From Symbiodinium natans (lineage: Eukaryota > Sar > Dinophyceae > Suessiales > Symbiodiniaceae), in contig CAJNDS010002799.1 in the NCBI GenBank assembly GCA_905221605.1, positions 122,001 to 186,000 on the forward strand: a stretch of DNA of 64,000 bases, in the 5' to 3' direction. This document shows, in pieces, positions 43,374-56,589 of this stretch. The translations under genes were made by a program, and so were the position numbers. The notes beneath the pieces were generated by a model. It ran no database searches. It worked only from the letters and a program-made list of their open reading frames with translations, and had not been told where the DNA came from. How positions within the stretch are numbered: the first letter of the stretch is position 1; the number at the start of each line of letters is the position of its first letter.

Positions 43374-44610
43374 GTGACATGTGGCGAATGTGCGCTCAGT
43401 CTCAGCCATGTTAAGCCTCTTCTGGACGGTGGGGCAATGACGAGTGGCGCCAGCCTGGATTCGAAGTCGGGTTTGTTCCTGGCCGCCTGCAACCTGTCTG
43501 GCTCTCAAGTGCCACGCCTGCTTGCTCGCTCCGAGTTCTGGTTCTTGCTTGGGCTTCACTTGTCAATCTGGGCAGCATGTCAACGGGATTGGGTAAGTAT
43601 TAACGTGGACTCGCAAGACCTCATCATGATGACGGTCATAACCAGCTTTCTCCTGACCTTTTCAACAAACCACTGCTTGGCCAGATACGAGCAAGCGTGC
43701 ATGACTGTGAAACGAATGTTCAGCGCAGTGCATGACTTTGCCTGTCAGTCACGACTCTTCATGGGCAAGGATCGCCCGTATGACCGGCTGGCTTGCCGGT
43801 GGATGGCCTTGGCCAGCGTGCTGTCGGTCATTGAGTTGCAGGGCAGCGAGGTCTCAAGTAAGCAGTGGGTGCAGCTGCGTTCGCTGGGTCTTGCAAGGCA
43901 GGAGGATGTGGAGCTCTTGCGAAGACTCAACAGCCAGCAGCGCTTCCTTACCATCTTTCACATCATAGGGGAGATTGCTCAAGATGGCCTCCGGGCCTCC
44001 TCGATGGACCGTGATGTTGTGATGAAGAGTGTTGTCAGACACGTCCTGCAGTTCAAGGACTGCCATCAAGACCTGCAAGACATGCTACAGGTAACTATGC
44101 CATTCCGATACCAGCACCTACTTACTGTAATGGTGTTCATGAACCTCCTCTTCCTTGCGTATGGCATGGCGCTCTCGTATTCCGTACTGGCACCATGCAT
44201 CTTCATCCTGGTGGAGCTGACTTTGATGGGCATGTTGGATCCATGCGAGCAACCTGGGCAAGGTGCCGGCTTGTGATGCCTCTGCCTCGTCCCTCCATTC
44301 TTCCCTTCCTTGTCCCTGCTTCCCTGCTCTAGGTCCCTAGGTGCGTTTGGGTCAGGTGGCTGTAGAAAACAACTTAAAATTCTTACGCAGCTCTAGTACG
44401 CAATCACTCAGTCCTGGCATCCCTGGTTGTGCAGGAGCTCTGCCCACGTGGACCCAGGATTTCCTGTTTGGCTTACACGCCGTGCTGAATTACGAGCACG
44501 ATGGGCCTAAGGAACGCTGGCAAACAGAATTGACAGAGGAGGCCAAAGCAGGTCGCACTCCGGGACCTGAAGTGGTCCATCAGCTCCTGCAAGGCCGTGT
44601 TCGGGTGTAG
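43374..44610 (+). CDS. Bestrophin-like anion channel
   Basis: A 300-codon open frame (43374-44276) resembles the bestrophin/UPF0187 family. The N-terminal part has SEFWFLLGLHLSIW, then a membrane segment and the Asn/Arg-containing turn MMTVITSFLLTFSTNHCLAR and YEQA, comparable to the family's FRxNxxYxRWWE region. The C-terminal part reads VTMPFRYQHLLTVMVFMNLL, then FLAYGMALSYSVLAPCIFIL and VELTLMGMLDPCEQP, matching the P-Y-hLL segment and last helices before the acidic dPFG site. The family forms pentameric Cl-/HCO3- channels. Only one large exon is seen, unlike its neighbours. An additional exon-like segment at 44433-44610 (WTQDFLFGLHAVLNYEHDG) may be the C-terminus. The match is by pattern and is moderate. 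Confidence 0.7.
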
Positions 44611-44854
44611 TCAGTGTAAGTGTAGTCATCGCACTTGTCAGATCTCTGCACCATGCGCCCCAAGTGTACAGCCGCCACACGTAGGACTCTCTCACAAGTT
44701 GCGTGCCTTCACAAAGATGTTGGCATGCTTCACATCGAACCACGACGGAGAAACAAAGTCTGGCTGCAACTGGTGAAACCACTTGAACGCGGCAAATGGG
44801 TAAAGCCGCCGACAAAGTACAACAGGTTTTGGCATCTTAGCTCAGTAGAGCGGA

Positions 44855-44925
44855 GTGTATATATCTCTATCTATATCTATATCTCTGTCTATATATATAT
44901 ATATATTAAATAAACAAACAAATAA

Positions 44926-44967
<42 letters not shown>

Positions 44968-45058
44968 GTAAATAAATAAATAAATATATATATATATATA
45001 TATATAAATAAGTATATATATATATATATATATACATTATATATATATATGTATACGC
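44855..45058. repeat. (TA)n/(TATC)n/(TAAA)n microsatellite
   Basis: About 200 bases of TA-rich simple repeats with short TATC, AAAT and TAAG variants. A smaller TA tract is at 57566-57585. Confidence 0.95.
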
Positions 45059-45148
45059 ACAGATGTGCACTTCATGCTCACGGAGTTCTGACTTGCTAAG
45101 GAGCACGCCAGACAGCGGCCCTTCGCATCCTCCTGTCGACATGTGGCC

Positions 45149-45200
45149 CGGAGCTCGGTGAGCTCTCGGTGAGCTCTCGGTGAGCTCTCGGTGAGCTCTG
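45149..45200. repeat. 11-bp tandem repeat (GAGCTCTCGGT)
   Basis: Four and a half copies, the first shortened by two bases. Confidence 0.95.
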
Positions 45201-46039
45201 CATATGCTTTTATTCCCTTAGCTCGTCATCTCATGCCTGTTGGCCCTTGTGCATCTTGCCCAATCTTGCCCAGTTGAATGGCAGAGGTCGCTGTCGAACC
45301 CGGAGGCTGCTGACGAGTTTGGTGACGACGTGCTCATTGAGGCATGGTGGGCATGGTGAAGTCGTGAAAAGAAAGGCACTTGAAAGGCTTGGAAAGGCTT
45401 GGCTGCCTTGCGGGAGGTCTGGAGCAATGGGCAGCGACACCCAATCGGTGTCGAGGCGCTTCTGTCACATCGTGCCTACTCGTTGCAGGCTTCAATCGGC
45501 TTGATGTCTGTCTAAATGTTGTAAGTTGTAAGGGCGATCCTGATGATGCTGACCATGAAAGAGATCAGCGTATGGCAGTTCCCCTCCGGGTGTTGCACGA
45601 CCCTCATTGCATGTGCAGCACAGCAATCGTGAAGATGCTGTGACTCAGTGGTGTTGCAGTATCACAGGAAGGCTCGCAGATACGAAGTGCGTTCAAGCCA
45701 AGCAGTGAGCCATCTGAGGCAACTTCTCGCAGAGGAGCTGTTCGTCAGCGGGTAGCCCGAGTTTGCCCCCTCTCTAATTAGGGTCTCTGCTACACTTCCA
45801 TTCTTTCGAAGTCTGCAGCCTTCAAGCAGTAGCACTACCCAAACCTTTCCAGGAGGCTCGCACGCGCCAGCGCCGACGACAGCGAGAATCCGAGGCTCTT
45901 CTACTTTGGAGTAGTCGCGTCTGAAATGGCTGAGCAGGTGACACAAGTAGATGTCGATGTGAGCCAGTCGGGTGCAGCATGCATTGCATGGCACCTGACG
46001 AGACACAAGGCCAGCTGCCTGATGCCGTTTTTTCTGCCC

Positions 46040-47995
46040 AAAGGAGGAAGAGATTGAGGAAGAGGAGGATGAGGAGCCTGGCCAGACAGCTCAGGACAGG
46101 GGATCCTTGAAAGTCGGTCTCGTCCCATCCGATATCCTCTGCATGTCCTGATCCCTGATCCCTGCTCCGAAGATTCTGACTCCAAGCGACATTCAACCCG
46201 CTCGATTCAGTCTGGCCCCGTCAATCATCCTCAGTTGAATACGCTAGCCATTCGCAACACTACCAGTGCAAAATGCAGGCGGAGGAGTCAACGTGGCGCA
46301 ACGGCGACGAGGCCATGCAATGCTCAGTTGATCTCAGTTGCAGTGTTGTGTAGATGAGTGCGTGGATACGGCTTTCTCTGACTGATGGATCTGATGGAGC
46401 GCGACGAAAGAGGCCTGGACATGGGGAGATGACTTGGAGGAAATGGAACTGGCCGCGAGCCAAGGCAACAACTTTCACATCAAAGAGAGCTCGGAGTGTG
46501 TCCGGATGTGCCCAGTGAGAATTCCAAGGAACTGGAGGGCGAGCCTCCAGGCATTGTGTGGCTGGAACAAAACAGCGACATGCAGGATGTTGAGGCTGGA
46601 CGGGCTCCATCAGGGTCCACATGGGTCCACTGTCTGCTATACTGTCAGCTGACAGGGCTCTGGTGACTTTGGCAGAGACAGTGCAGAGACTATGGCAGTG
46701 CCAGAGAGTGCTCAGGCGTTGGAGGACGTGCGCATGTTCTGAGAGGCGTGGTTTGTGCGCTTTGGTTTTTTGGATTCTGGCTTTGCGTCAGACGAAGATC
46801 ACCTCATGCCATCGTATGTGTATCAGTGATGCTGTCTTGCGTGGATGTCAACTTGCTTCTGTTCAGGCTGGCTTCAATCATTTCTTGGGTGAGCACCCAG
46901 ATAACAGGATGAACCCGAATGAAATTTTAAGTTCGGGCATCGTTTACATATGTATGTTTCTCGCAAGGCGGCTGATCCTAACTTGCATCGTAATGAGAAT
47001 TCCAAAAAAAGGCTTAGCTGAGTTAGTTTGTCTTGATGGGCAGTTCGCCGACCGTTCGCAGAAACTGGGACCCAGGCGAGAATTGCAACTGTTCGGAAAG
47101 TCCTCTCGCACCCTCATAGTCACAATGCCCTTGTTGAAATGAGCCATGCGGGTCAACCGGCAGTACGTTTACAGAAGGCCTATCTCTGTCACTCATGAAA
47201 GCGAATTTCGCCATTTGCAATGAGAGTCCTCTGAGACGGAATGCATGTTGAGTGCCTTGGTGGAGGGCGTCAACGCATCATACCTGAAATTGAAGCCGTA
47301 AAGGATGCCCTAGCCGCCTAGCAAATCACTTGTTATGATGCCACTATGTCAGTGCCAAAAGAATCCTCCCCATGAGCCCAGCCACTGGCTTTGCCACGAA
47401 CTGGCATAGCAAGGCGAAATTTTCCCGTGAGGGCAGCAGGCAGGGTTTCCAACAGCCTAAGCCTAAGCTTTCTGTGTTTCGTTAGTCGTTGGAAGATGTT
47501 GGAAGCGATGTGCGGCTGTGGTACTTCAGGCTGCGCAGTTGGCGATCACTGCGCGGACCCTTTTGGTCCTGCAATTCAGCGCCGCGTTCTCCACGTCGAT
47601 GGTTTGCAGCTGCGCATGTACTCTTCCAAGAAGGGTCCTGCCGCCAAAAATCCTGAACACCCCTTTCAGCAAACGTCAGCAGGACTGTTACAGTTACTGG
47701 CGATTTTTTGCCGCTCGCTTTGCTGTTTGTCTTTCCTCGCTTATGTTACTCGGGTGTGCAGTCTCACCGTGATGGTGAGTTGGCTTTTGTACATAAAGCT
47801 GTCGAGCTGGCCTGAAAGGGCCTGTAGGCGATGACGAGGTTTGCGTGGGTGCCTCTCTGCCTCCAGCGATGGTTGGATTCTTCAGTTTGAACATTCGCGC
47901 AGAGAATGGCACGCCTTACAGTGAGAGTCCTACCGGCCCTTTCAAGTCACCAGGTGCTTGCAAGTCTCGCAGCGCTTCTCCTGACAAGATGTAAG
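46040..47995 (+). CDS. Exon cluster, acidic protein of unknown function
   Basis: Exon-like + strand segments: 46045-46115 (EEEIEEEEDEEPGQTAQDRG), 46276-46325 (AEESTWRNGDEAMQCS), about 46413-46518 (WTWGDDLEEMELAASQGNNF then HIKESSECVRMC before GTGAGAA), 46690-46740 (ETMAVPESAQALEDVRMF), 47487-47570 (SLEDVGSDVRLWYFRLRSW) and about 47890-47992 (NIRAENGTPYSESPTGPF then a serine/lysine tail and TAA). They share strand and acidic style and could be one gene. No domain is recognised; order and joins are not established. Confidence 0.45.
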
Positions 47996-47999
47996 GGGA

Positions 48000-50900
48000 T
48001 TTTCAAAGACTGATTGACCTGTAGGGGTGAGACATGCAAAGGAGCCTGGCTGGCTGACAATCCTCACTTTTAAAGTTCGTGCTGCCTTCAATCGATACCT
48101 AGAATGATGTGAGAGCTTTCATAGGTATTCACGCACATCCTGGCCCCATCGCTGCCTGCGGCTTCGATCGAGGGCACAGCACGTGCAGCGTTAGACTAGG
48201 TTCAGGCTGCTTGTGCAACCGTGCTGTTTCCATCCAAGACCACAGACCCAAAAAGAATGTTGAAAGCTGTTTTACAGACAAGTGCGGGCAAGCTGCTTTT
48301 CTGGTCTTGGGTCGACAGCGGGCAGATGTGGTGTTGCCACTGCTGACTCGCACTGCCATGGAACGGTGCAGTTCCGGCAGGCTCCCTGGCCCTGCTTGCC
48401 AAAGTTACCCCAGTGCGTCACAGCAAATCACGCAACTTAGACCCACTAGGTCAAGCGCTTGGAAGACTTCTTGACAGGCCATGCGAGTGAGCTATTGTGA
48501 ACTGTAACAGAGCGTCCTCATTTTGATAAAAGTCAGCAGATCCATCGTGAACCACGGGGTGAGTGAAGTCGGGCCAGCTGGTCGAGCAGCGAGTCACCTG
48601 CTTTTGCGCTCAGCAGTGGGTTGACCCCATCGTGCACTCCGGCAGAGCTTTTTTGAGTTGGGGACCTCCGAAAGGGGGATGAGATCTGAAGCTGATCTCC
48701 ATTCTGCGGGGAGGTCCAGTGATGCGAGGGTGGATTTTTCTCGAAGGGACTTATGCGGGGTGCTGCCATGCATGTGACACGTGTTGTAGAAGGCCATAAT
48801 GATGTGGTGTCATGCTATCCTGTTAACGTCATGATTCGACTAAGATCTTGCATGGTGCCCTATAGCTCCCGGCTGGGCAAGCTCACAGATCCAGCGGTTG
48901 CGTTTGATGAAGATTGAGTCTCTGTAAAGGATCCACGTCTTGCCCAGCTTCCACGCATGTGCAGATATGTGGAAAGTTCACAGGCCCCGCCTCAAACGAT
49001 GCTATGCACTGGACGAGTAGTCAGTTTGACGCAAAGAGCCCGGACATTCTTGCTCATGCTTGGATGGCTGTTTGCATGTTTGGCTTGTTGCTGTTGGTTG
49101 TTGGTGGTGGCGGTGATGGCGGTGGCGGTGGTGGTGTGTTTTTTGTTTTGTTTTTGTTTTTGTGGTTGTTGCTCTTCTTGTTGCTGTTGCTGCTTGTGCT
49201 GTAGTTGCACTAGTACTTGTGGTTATCCACGCCTCATGGTCCTTCGCTAAGAGTGCGCTTGGGCTACCCAGAGGCCTACCCAGAGGCCTGCGAGGTGAGC
49301 CTGCCGAAGCCAGGGCCAGGCACCTGAGTCTTCTCAGATATATGAGATATTCGCGCAGTGATGGATTTCACAATCTAAACAGTAACTCGAGGCCCGTCAG
49401 ACTTCGATTGAAAGGGCTGCAAACTACTATTCGGCTGTGAGACACAGCGGCACCCACTTTGCATTCGCGTGATTCCCGAAATACACGCTTGACAGCAGCG
49501 AAGCCTGGCAGATAGAATGTCGGGTTGGGGGATTTAGGTCATATCTAGAACAAACAGACGAGGATCTGGTCTCCTTCCCCCTTCCAGCCGAAGATGTGCG
49601 CTGCGGATCCCCCCCCCCCGCCCCTTCTCCTGTGGTTCGTCCGGTGGTGGTACCGGTTGGTTGCTGTTGCTGTTTGCTGGTTGCCGTTGCTGTTGTTGGT
49701 CGTTGGTCGTTGGTTGTTGCTTGTTTGTTTGTTGTTGGTTAGTTGCTGGTTATTGCTTGTTGGTCGCTGGTTGCTAGTTGTTGTTGGTCGTTGTTGTCGG
49801 ATCTCCTGGCCCACGCGCACGTCGCTATTCATTTTGCTTCGAAGCACAGCCTGAGGCACTAGATTATAAGAGCAGGGCAGCAAACAAATGCAGACATGTT
49901 CTAGTGTGTTGAACTTGGGGGCTTCTATTCTACTCGGTCTGAGTTTGCGAGTGAGAACCGCAGGAAGCTTGCAGGTTTGCTACTTGCGCACCCCTTCAGT
50001 ATTTTGGTGAACGAGTTGTTTGGAAATTTGGAGGGTGACTCGACAGCCATGCCCGTTTACCATTCGAGGCCGCCAAATTCACCTTTCGATTGCCGTCCCC
50101 ATAAGACACGACCTTGACTCTTCGGACCTTGGATCCCAGTTGAACATGCGCCTTGAGAATGACCATGAGTTTCTTGGTGCATCTTCATGTCGGCGTCCAT
50201 CAATCGATCCGTGTGAGGCACAATGGAAGCAACGCGGTGAGCGTTTGCGGATGTCCTTTGGTGCCCTTGAAGACCGCTAAGTACAGAGGACTGCTTCTGG
50301 GTCGGCTGTCTACGTTTCAGTGATCGCCTGGCTTTTTGTAGTTTCTTGCCACGGTTCGTAGCCGTTCGCAGGACCTGCTCCCACTCCTGCCTCACTGGGC
50401 CTCACTGACGAGGCCTGTGCCGAGTAGATGGACATGACATCACGCATAGCGCATCCTACCGACCTGGTGGCAGTGGGGTCAAAAGAATGGTGCATTGATC
50501 AGAAGTCGGCCATAGCCTGCCAGTTCGTCGACTTGGTGGACGAGGCTTTGAGGACCTTGTTGCAAAACAACCGTATTTATTGTTTCGTATTCGGGGCTCA
50601 CTTCCTCAGCCTCGCTCGTCCTCCAAGCGTTGGAAACCGGGGATTCCGACGATATCTACAGATCATGAATGTGTGTGAGGTGTCGCTGCTTGAAAGGATA
50701 GAACTTGTCCCAAGCACGAAAAAGAGAGTGCTACCTAGTGGTGCATGTGCATCGCACCTGTGCAGCGGTGTCATGCCATCATTCGAGTCAGGCCGCTGAG
50801 CTATCGACCCCAAAACGTTGCAGGAGCTTTCGATGGAATATTCTGTTCAAGAATTTCGAGGCGAACACATGGCTGTCTTGCATGTTGTGTGCTGTGGCCA

Positions 50901-53480
50901 CGCATCATGTGTGCTCACATAGCGGTGAGATAGGTCTTGGGCGATGCAGACCGTGCCATGCGCTCAGTACCACAACAAAAAGCACGGGACTCGCGCGAGT
51001 CAGTGTGCAGATTGGGCCTCCACCAATGATTGCGATTTGTAGATGTAGAGAGCATGACTGTTGCTTTCAGGTTTTGGTGTATCTGACCCTATGGATCCAA
51101 AAGTGTTTGTCAGTGGCGTCGCAGGCTGGACATGTTTGCATGCTGCACACGTGCGTGCTTTGCAGGGGGTTGTCGAGCGTAGCATGCAGAATGCATGTAG
51201 CATCATGTGAGAAAGTCTGGTAGAGGTCGCCAGATGTCGCCGGTAGAAATGCTGGACTTACTTGTGGCTTTCGAATGCGGGCTGTGTGTAGAGGCCGGCA
51301 GCGCTGAAGATGCTGCGCGCCAGTTGGAGGCGGATGGGGCAAGGAAGCTGGGAAGAGTGCTGCACGACGTGGCATGTGCCAATAAAGAAGATCCAGGTCG
51401 TGGCTGCCTCAGAGCTGCCAGGGCCTGGGGAAGCCGGGCCGGACACTTGGGACATCGAGGGATTTTGGCGTCCACGGACCTTTATCCGCCTAGTGGCTGT
51501 GCTCGATGTATCTGGCTAGGTTTATCCTGGGAAGTTGGTTCAAAGCGGGACCGCCACAGGATTGCCAAATGGCCAAGGCCTTCGAATCCCAGGGTAGAGA
51601 GGATAGAAAGTAAGAAGCTGATGATAATGATGAGAATGATGATATGAGTTGCCTGTGACATGTACAACATTTTGGTGTTTGTTGAATGTACTATTCAAGC
51701 TTGTGTTTGAAAACTGGTTTGAAATTAAGTGACAGGCTTATCTGAAGCAGCTCCGGCAGGTGCGCTTACATGCAAAGCAGTGCAATTGGACCTATCTTGA
51801 AGCCCATGGTAATGCATCCGCATGAAGTGAACACTGGCAGTTCTGCCATGGCAGCATCTGCCTTCTTCGCAGGAGACGGCATCCCGACTGCTGCCGCTGT
51901 TCTATCCTGATGGGCAGCCAAGCAAGTGGTGGTTTTGACCTAAGACGATTGTCTCTGTCTTGGGGTGAGTCGAACCAGAGATCTCCTTCTAGGACTTCGG
52001 GTTGCCGAGGCCTTCCAGGGCTGTTCAGCAGCCTAGACAAGATCATCAAGATCTCCATTTTGTGAATTTTCCAAGCCCCCTTTGCCCTTCAAACCCGACC
52101 GACACTGAACCTGACCCAGAACGCAACCCCCCCCCCACCCCAAACCTGACCCCCGGAACAAAACATAAGGCGAATCCACCCGAACCCGGACACCCCCCTT
52201 CCCTTCCCAAGGAGAATGCAGAGGTTGCCCGAACCCGAATATGTTTGGCCACTGAACATTCGAACTCCAACCCCAAACGGTACAGTACCAGGTACCAGCA
52301 CTGGTTCGAGGGTATCTTGCTACGAACCGACATCTTCTAGCATGAGTCATGCAGCACAGGCTTTTGCTCTGCCGGTTGTCGAGCTGCCAAGGTTCCAGTT
52401 CTCAAAGAAGAAGTTCATGAACATCGCCCTCTAAATGAGGGAGCGTAGATGATTCCTAGCCACGTGTGAGTCGCCAGGAGAAATACGCAACAGTTAGCAT
52501 CGAGGTTGAACCAGCAGCACATGTCAATGGCGCCGTTGCCTATAGGAGAGGATGCCAGCAGTCACGCTTAAACAAGCAAACGGCCATGCGAATAAGACAA
52601 GCACGATCCTCGTGATGTTCAACCGCCGTCTCTCCGTTGGCTGAAGTGACACCACCCAAAAGGCTTGCGGGAGCTGACTTTCCGGGAGGGATTGGGGTTT
52701 GGGTATGTGCATTACAATTCCCCCGAGACGCCTGAGGCCGAAAGCCTAGGCGGATTAGCTGAACAAGTACCGAAGGAAACAGGCAAAATGGATGTAAAAC
52801 TGCGCAGGCCTGTGATCCCGGCATCTGGACATGGCGCATGTGACACACTACGCTGTTGCCATGCGACAGGGGGATCGGCCTGGAGGATAAAGGTTTAGTA
52901 TTCATACTACTGTTGCAACTGGCCGCAAGGGCTGGCATTCTTGCGGATTTATGGTCGGATTGGTCCCTATTGCAGGCGTGCGATGCATTGTGATTTGGCC
53001 CAGCTAGCCATAGTAGTACGTGTCCTGGGATCTGCTGCTGCGGCGGAGGCTGTGGCAACGGGACTGAAATTGAAAAGGGAAGTTTGGTGCATACTTGCAC
53101 AGCGGTGTGCCAGGGAGCCATGGCTGGGCAACCTGCCGGGGCCTCGGACAACAAGCCGCGGCCCGTTACTGCCCAGTGTGGCATTGTGTGCAGGTGGTGA
53201 ACCCTCTAAGCCAGCAACTTGGGCCGGCACCCCGCATGCAGGTGCTGCCTTTCCCACGTGCTTTGGGTGAACTCTGAGCTTGTCTTCTATCTTTGCACAG
53301 CATCACCTGTCAGCATGATGCAAGGGCTGTTGAGAGGCTCAAGCAGGCTGTGAGAAAGGATCTATCATGATCATGGCCTAAGGCGAGCAGCAACCAACTT
53401 CGACAGCTCGAGATAGCCTTTTGACCGCTTTGCAAACACAGCTTATGGCTTAGGCCAAGAAGGCTGTCAGCCTTGTAGTC
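48000..53480. other. Sparse region, few exon-like pieces
   Basis: No recognised gene. Possible + exons: 48865-48915 (LGKLTDPAVAFDED), 50446-50580 (SKEWCIDQKSAIACQFVDLV then DEALRTLLQNN), 51236-51370 (SPVEMLDLLVAFECGLCVEA then GSAEDAARQLEADG), 52010-52060 (GLFSSLDKIIKIS) and 52670-52880 (REGLGFGYVHYNSPETPEAE). GT/TTG-rich simple sequence occupies 49080-49205 and 49630-49800. A degenerate (C)n-AACC-type stretch lies at 52090-52290. A 214-codon - strand frame at 52540-53184 overlaps the + pieces and is not supported. Confidence 0.4.
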
Positions 53481-53669
53481 ACGGAACGCTCAACGCAAAT
53501 GCTTCTCAGCCAAAACATGACGTCTTTTTGTCTAGTATGGCCCCTGAGAAAAAGAACGGAAGCCCAATGCATCAACCAACCCAGCATGTGTCAGTTCTTG
53601 GACAACTGCAGATTTCTGTTTTGTGAAGTTCCATGGACCGTGGCTCCAGACATGGCTGCTAAGCTGCGA

Positions 53670-54305
53670 ACAGTTTGTGTTGCTGCAAGCCATTACAAGC
53701 CATTGCAAGCCATCTCGGTCAGAGCTCTGCTGGAACCGCTAGGACCGTCGTTTCCCACCATCGAGGCGGCGGAGACTCAACCCGAGTCATCACCGTGGAG
53801 GGCCCAGACTTTAGTCACTTTAGTTCAGGCACCAACTCTGAGGCGAGTGCGCCCTGAGCCGAGCCTAGACATCATTGAAGCAAAAAGCCCTACGCGACTG
53901 CACGCCGAGAAAGACGTGTCGTGGCCGTTCTACAGGTCCTCTGCATCGTCCCGATTATCTGAAGCTGGAAGCCTAGAGTCTGTTTCCTGTCGTTGCCCAA
54001 TGTTATCCATAGCTCACGATAGCTTCTCCGACCGAAAATTGTCGCCGGTGGTGGGGCTGCAGAATGTATGGTTTGACAGCGCGAAAACAAAAGAGGACGG
54101 GTAGCAGCCCAAGGCTCTCTTAATGACCTCCCGTGCCTCTGGATGTCATCTGGGGAAAGTCGCTGGTGTTCGCGCAGCTTCGCATGGCTAAGGACCGACG
54201 AGGGGAGCTCAGCCCCTCATCCTCCTCTGCCACGCGGCCGCACATGGCCGCACTCGGCAGCACGTTCGAGTCCTGGGGCAAGAGGCGAAAAGCAAAGCAC
54301 AGCTG
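53670..54305 (+). CDS. Exons of unknown, probably disordered protein
   Basis: At about 53830-54104 a frame after TTCAG reads TLRRVRPEPSLDIIEAKSPT, then EKDVSWPFYRSSASSRLSEA and ends in TAG. At about 54129-54304 another frame reads DVIWGKSLVFAQLRMAKDRR then a serine run and TFESWGKRRKAKHS before TGA. Both look coding, but they cannot both be terminal exons of one transcript unless the first stop is spliced out. No family is recognised. A 10-bp repeat (GCCATTACAA) is at 53690-53714. Confidence 0.4.
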
Positions 54306-54829
54306 AGGCGCCGATTCGCAGAGTGTGCCTGGCTCAGCGACGGCTCCATGCAAATCCGTGCGACTCCATGCGATGATTCTTGGGTCCCACCTGTTTTTCA
54401 AAACGCTGCGTACACGCTATCACGGAAGAGGCTTGTTATGACTGACGGGGCTCCCAGAGGTACTCTTATGAAGAGCCTTTCTCAGCACTGGTCGCCCCTG
54501 GCTCTACAACTTGCAGGTGATTTAGGAGTCCACAGGGAGGTGCACAGAGTCGCCCAAATCTGGGATGGAGCTCTCTGGGGCCTGGCCCGAAACAGGTCCT
54601 GCCCAAATGGCGGGTGGAGGCGATGGGATGGGTCTTGTGAGCCTCCTGCACCGGAACCAAACACTGGGGCTTAGGCTTCGGGCCTCGGCGGAGAAGTCCG
54701 ATCATTTTGTGAGTTCAGCAGATGAAGATGATTAGAAAGTGTTGGGGAACAACATGCAGCTCTGGATCATCTCTATAAGGAGATAGCAATACAGCTCCAG
54801 ATCATCTCTGTGAGAACAAGGATAGCCAG

Positions 54830-55480
54830 AAGTGAGTGTCCTTCAAGTGCTGCCGTCCGGGGCCTCCCAAAAAGTACCGGAATACCCGAGCCTGCAGGGC
54901 CCGGAGATACGAACGAAAGCCCGATTGGAGCCCCTCAGGTTCCCCCAGAATCCCAGGTCTTCACAGCGGGCATCTCGGGCGTCAGGGCCTCATGGGCTTC
55001 ATCCCGCTTTCGCCGTGCCATTGATGCCCCCTTCTACTTCCCAGCAATCCTTTCCAGGACGACGCCGACCAGTACCGGAAGGCGCCTTAGGGATGGTAAG
55101 CAAGATAGTCACCGAAGAGGGCACGCTGCGCACTGTTCCAAAAACACCAAACCACCGAAAGAAGAGGAGAGAGGGAGAGGAATCCTCGGGGCAGCTCTCC
55201 CTTGGGGGGGGGGGGCTAAGCGTGCAGAGAGAGAGAGAGAGAGAGGAATCCGCTGTAGTCAACTGCCTTGCGGCCTTGATGCAGGATCGTTTCTGGCCAT
55301 CTGGCCTCGGACTTCGACGAGCAGCTCTTCAAGCCGTTCCTTGGCCAGTAATCGCTTTCCCTGAAAGGTTATTAGTTATTACTTCCGGATGGAATGACAT
55401 GACTCGGGAGCTGTTTGGAAATAGTAATAGCAGTTCAACACGGAACCTTGGCTTTGGGTTTGAAGCCAGAGCTTAAAGCA
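54830..55480 (+). other. Exon-like fragments, unassigned
   Basis: A 214-codon frame (54832-55476) competes with short exon readings in other frames. About 55056-55088 reads DDADQYRKAP and about 55284-55349 reads IVSGHLASDFDEQLFKPFLG then TAA. The short readings look more protein-like than the long frame, which crosses a poly-G run (55206-55216) and a GA repeat. From 55.5 to 56.5 kb only small pieces are seen, such as 55708-55770 (MPVKVMQFRVCRQLG) and 55812-55863 (RELYELESENDAQVSRQ). Function unknown. Confidence 0.35.
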
Positions 55481-56589
55481 AGGCTTGCGGTGTGCTGAAC
55501 GGTGTGGTGACTATCTTACAGCGTGCTCACTATAAGCTCGAGTCAAACCCAGACCCTGCACACCAAGCCCAAACCCCTGAACCCTAAACCCAAGGCCCTA
55601 CCATCCCTTTCGGATCTGGATTTCAACACTTGAGTTCAGCAGGAGGTCTGAACTCTATGCTTTCAAGTTGCCCCAACATTTCTTGTTCATTGTAGTGGGT
55701 TTTCGCAATGCCAGTTAAAGTCATGCAATTTCGCGTTTGTCGCCAGCTTGGGTCAGTTACCGATTCGCAAGGTAGGATTTGAGACCTCTCCTTATCCAAT
55801 CAAGCCAGCAGGGAGCTCTACGAGTTGGAGTCGGAGAATGATGCCCAGGTGTCGCGGCAATAGTATCTCAAAAAGAAATGACTTGATGTCTTAAGGGCAT
55901 GACGCGCCATGCGGGTGTACGCAGGACAGTTAGTCTTACGACTGTAAACCGAAGCCCAGCCCTAGGCTCAAGGTTCAACATGTTTCAATGGATTTTTAAA
56001 GGCTCGTCCCTGCAGGCGCAGCAGCTGCTTCCCTACCCCACCTGGTCGCCGGAAGCACACCGGGTGGGCCGACATGATCATTTGCTATGATCATTTGCTG
56101 CAAATCACACACGCATCTGCAATCGCTGAGTTGTAGGAAGAGCCAGCGTGGGGATGAGATTTGCGTCCAGAGTTTCCCAAGCCCCTGCGCATGCGCGCCA
56201 CGCACCAGGAGGATATGAGGCTGCCGGGCCAGGCCCTCATGGAACCTCGGTACTGGACGTGTTGATCTCTCAGGGAGAGCAGAGTTGCTTGAGAAGAGCC
56301 AGGTCCTCTTGGCTTCATTCAATCTGACTGGTTTCTGGTGCTGTACGGAGCTCGGCTGTGTCGTGCATAGCATGTGTGGTTGACTTGTAGCTAATGCCCC
56401 ACGCGAACACAGTGATTGAACGCTGTCTGAAGTGAGGTCTGGTATGGTGGTTGCATTCAACATCATGTGCCTGTACATCCAGGTTGACAGCGATGGTTTG
56501 TGCACGAAGTTTGTAGCAAGTTAGGATTGCTGACCAGCATTCTCCCTACATGTAGTAGCCCCTCATGCGTATGGCACGGACAGAAACGC

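Noticed and set aside
52540-53184. 214-codon minus-strand frame
   Set aside because: Low-complexity, histidine/proline-rich composition with no splice or family support; + strand pieces overlap it.
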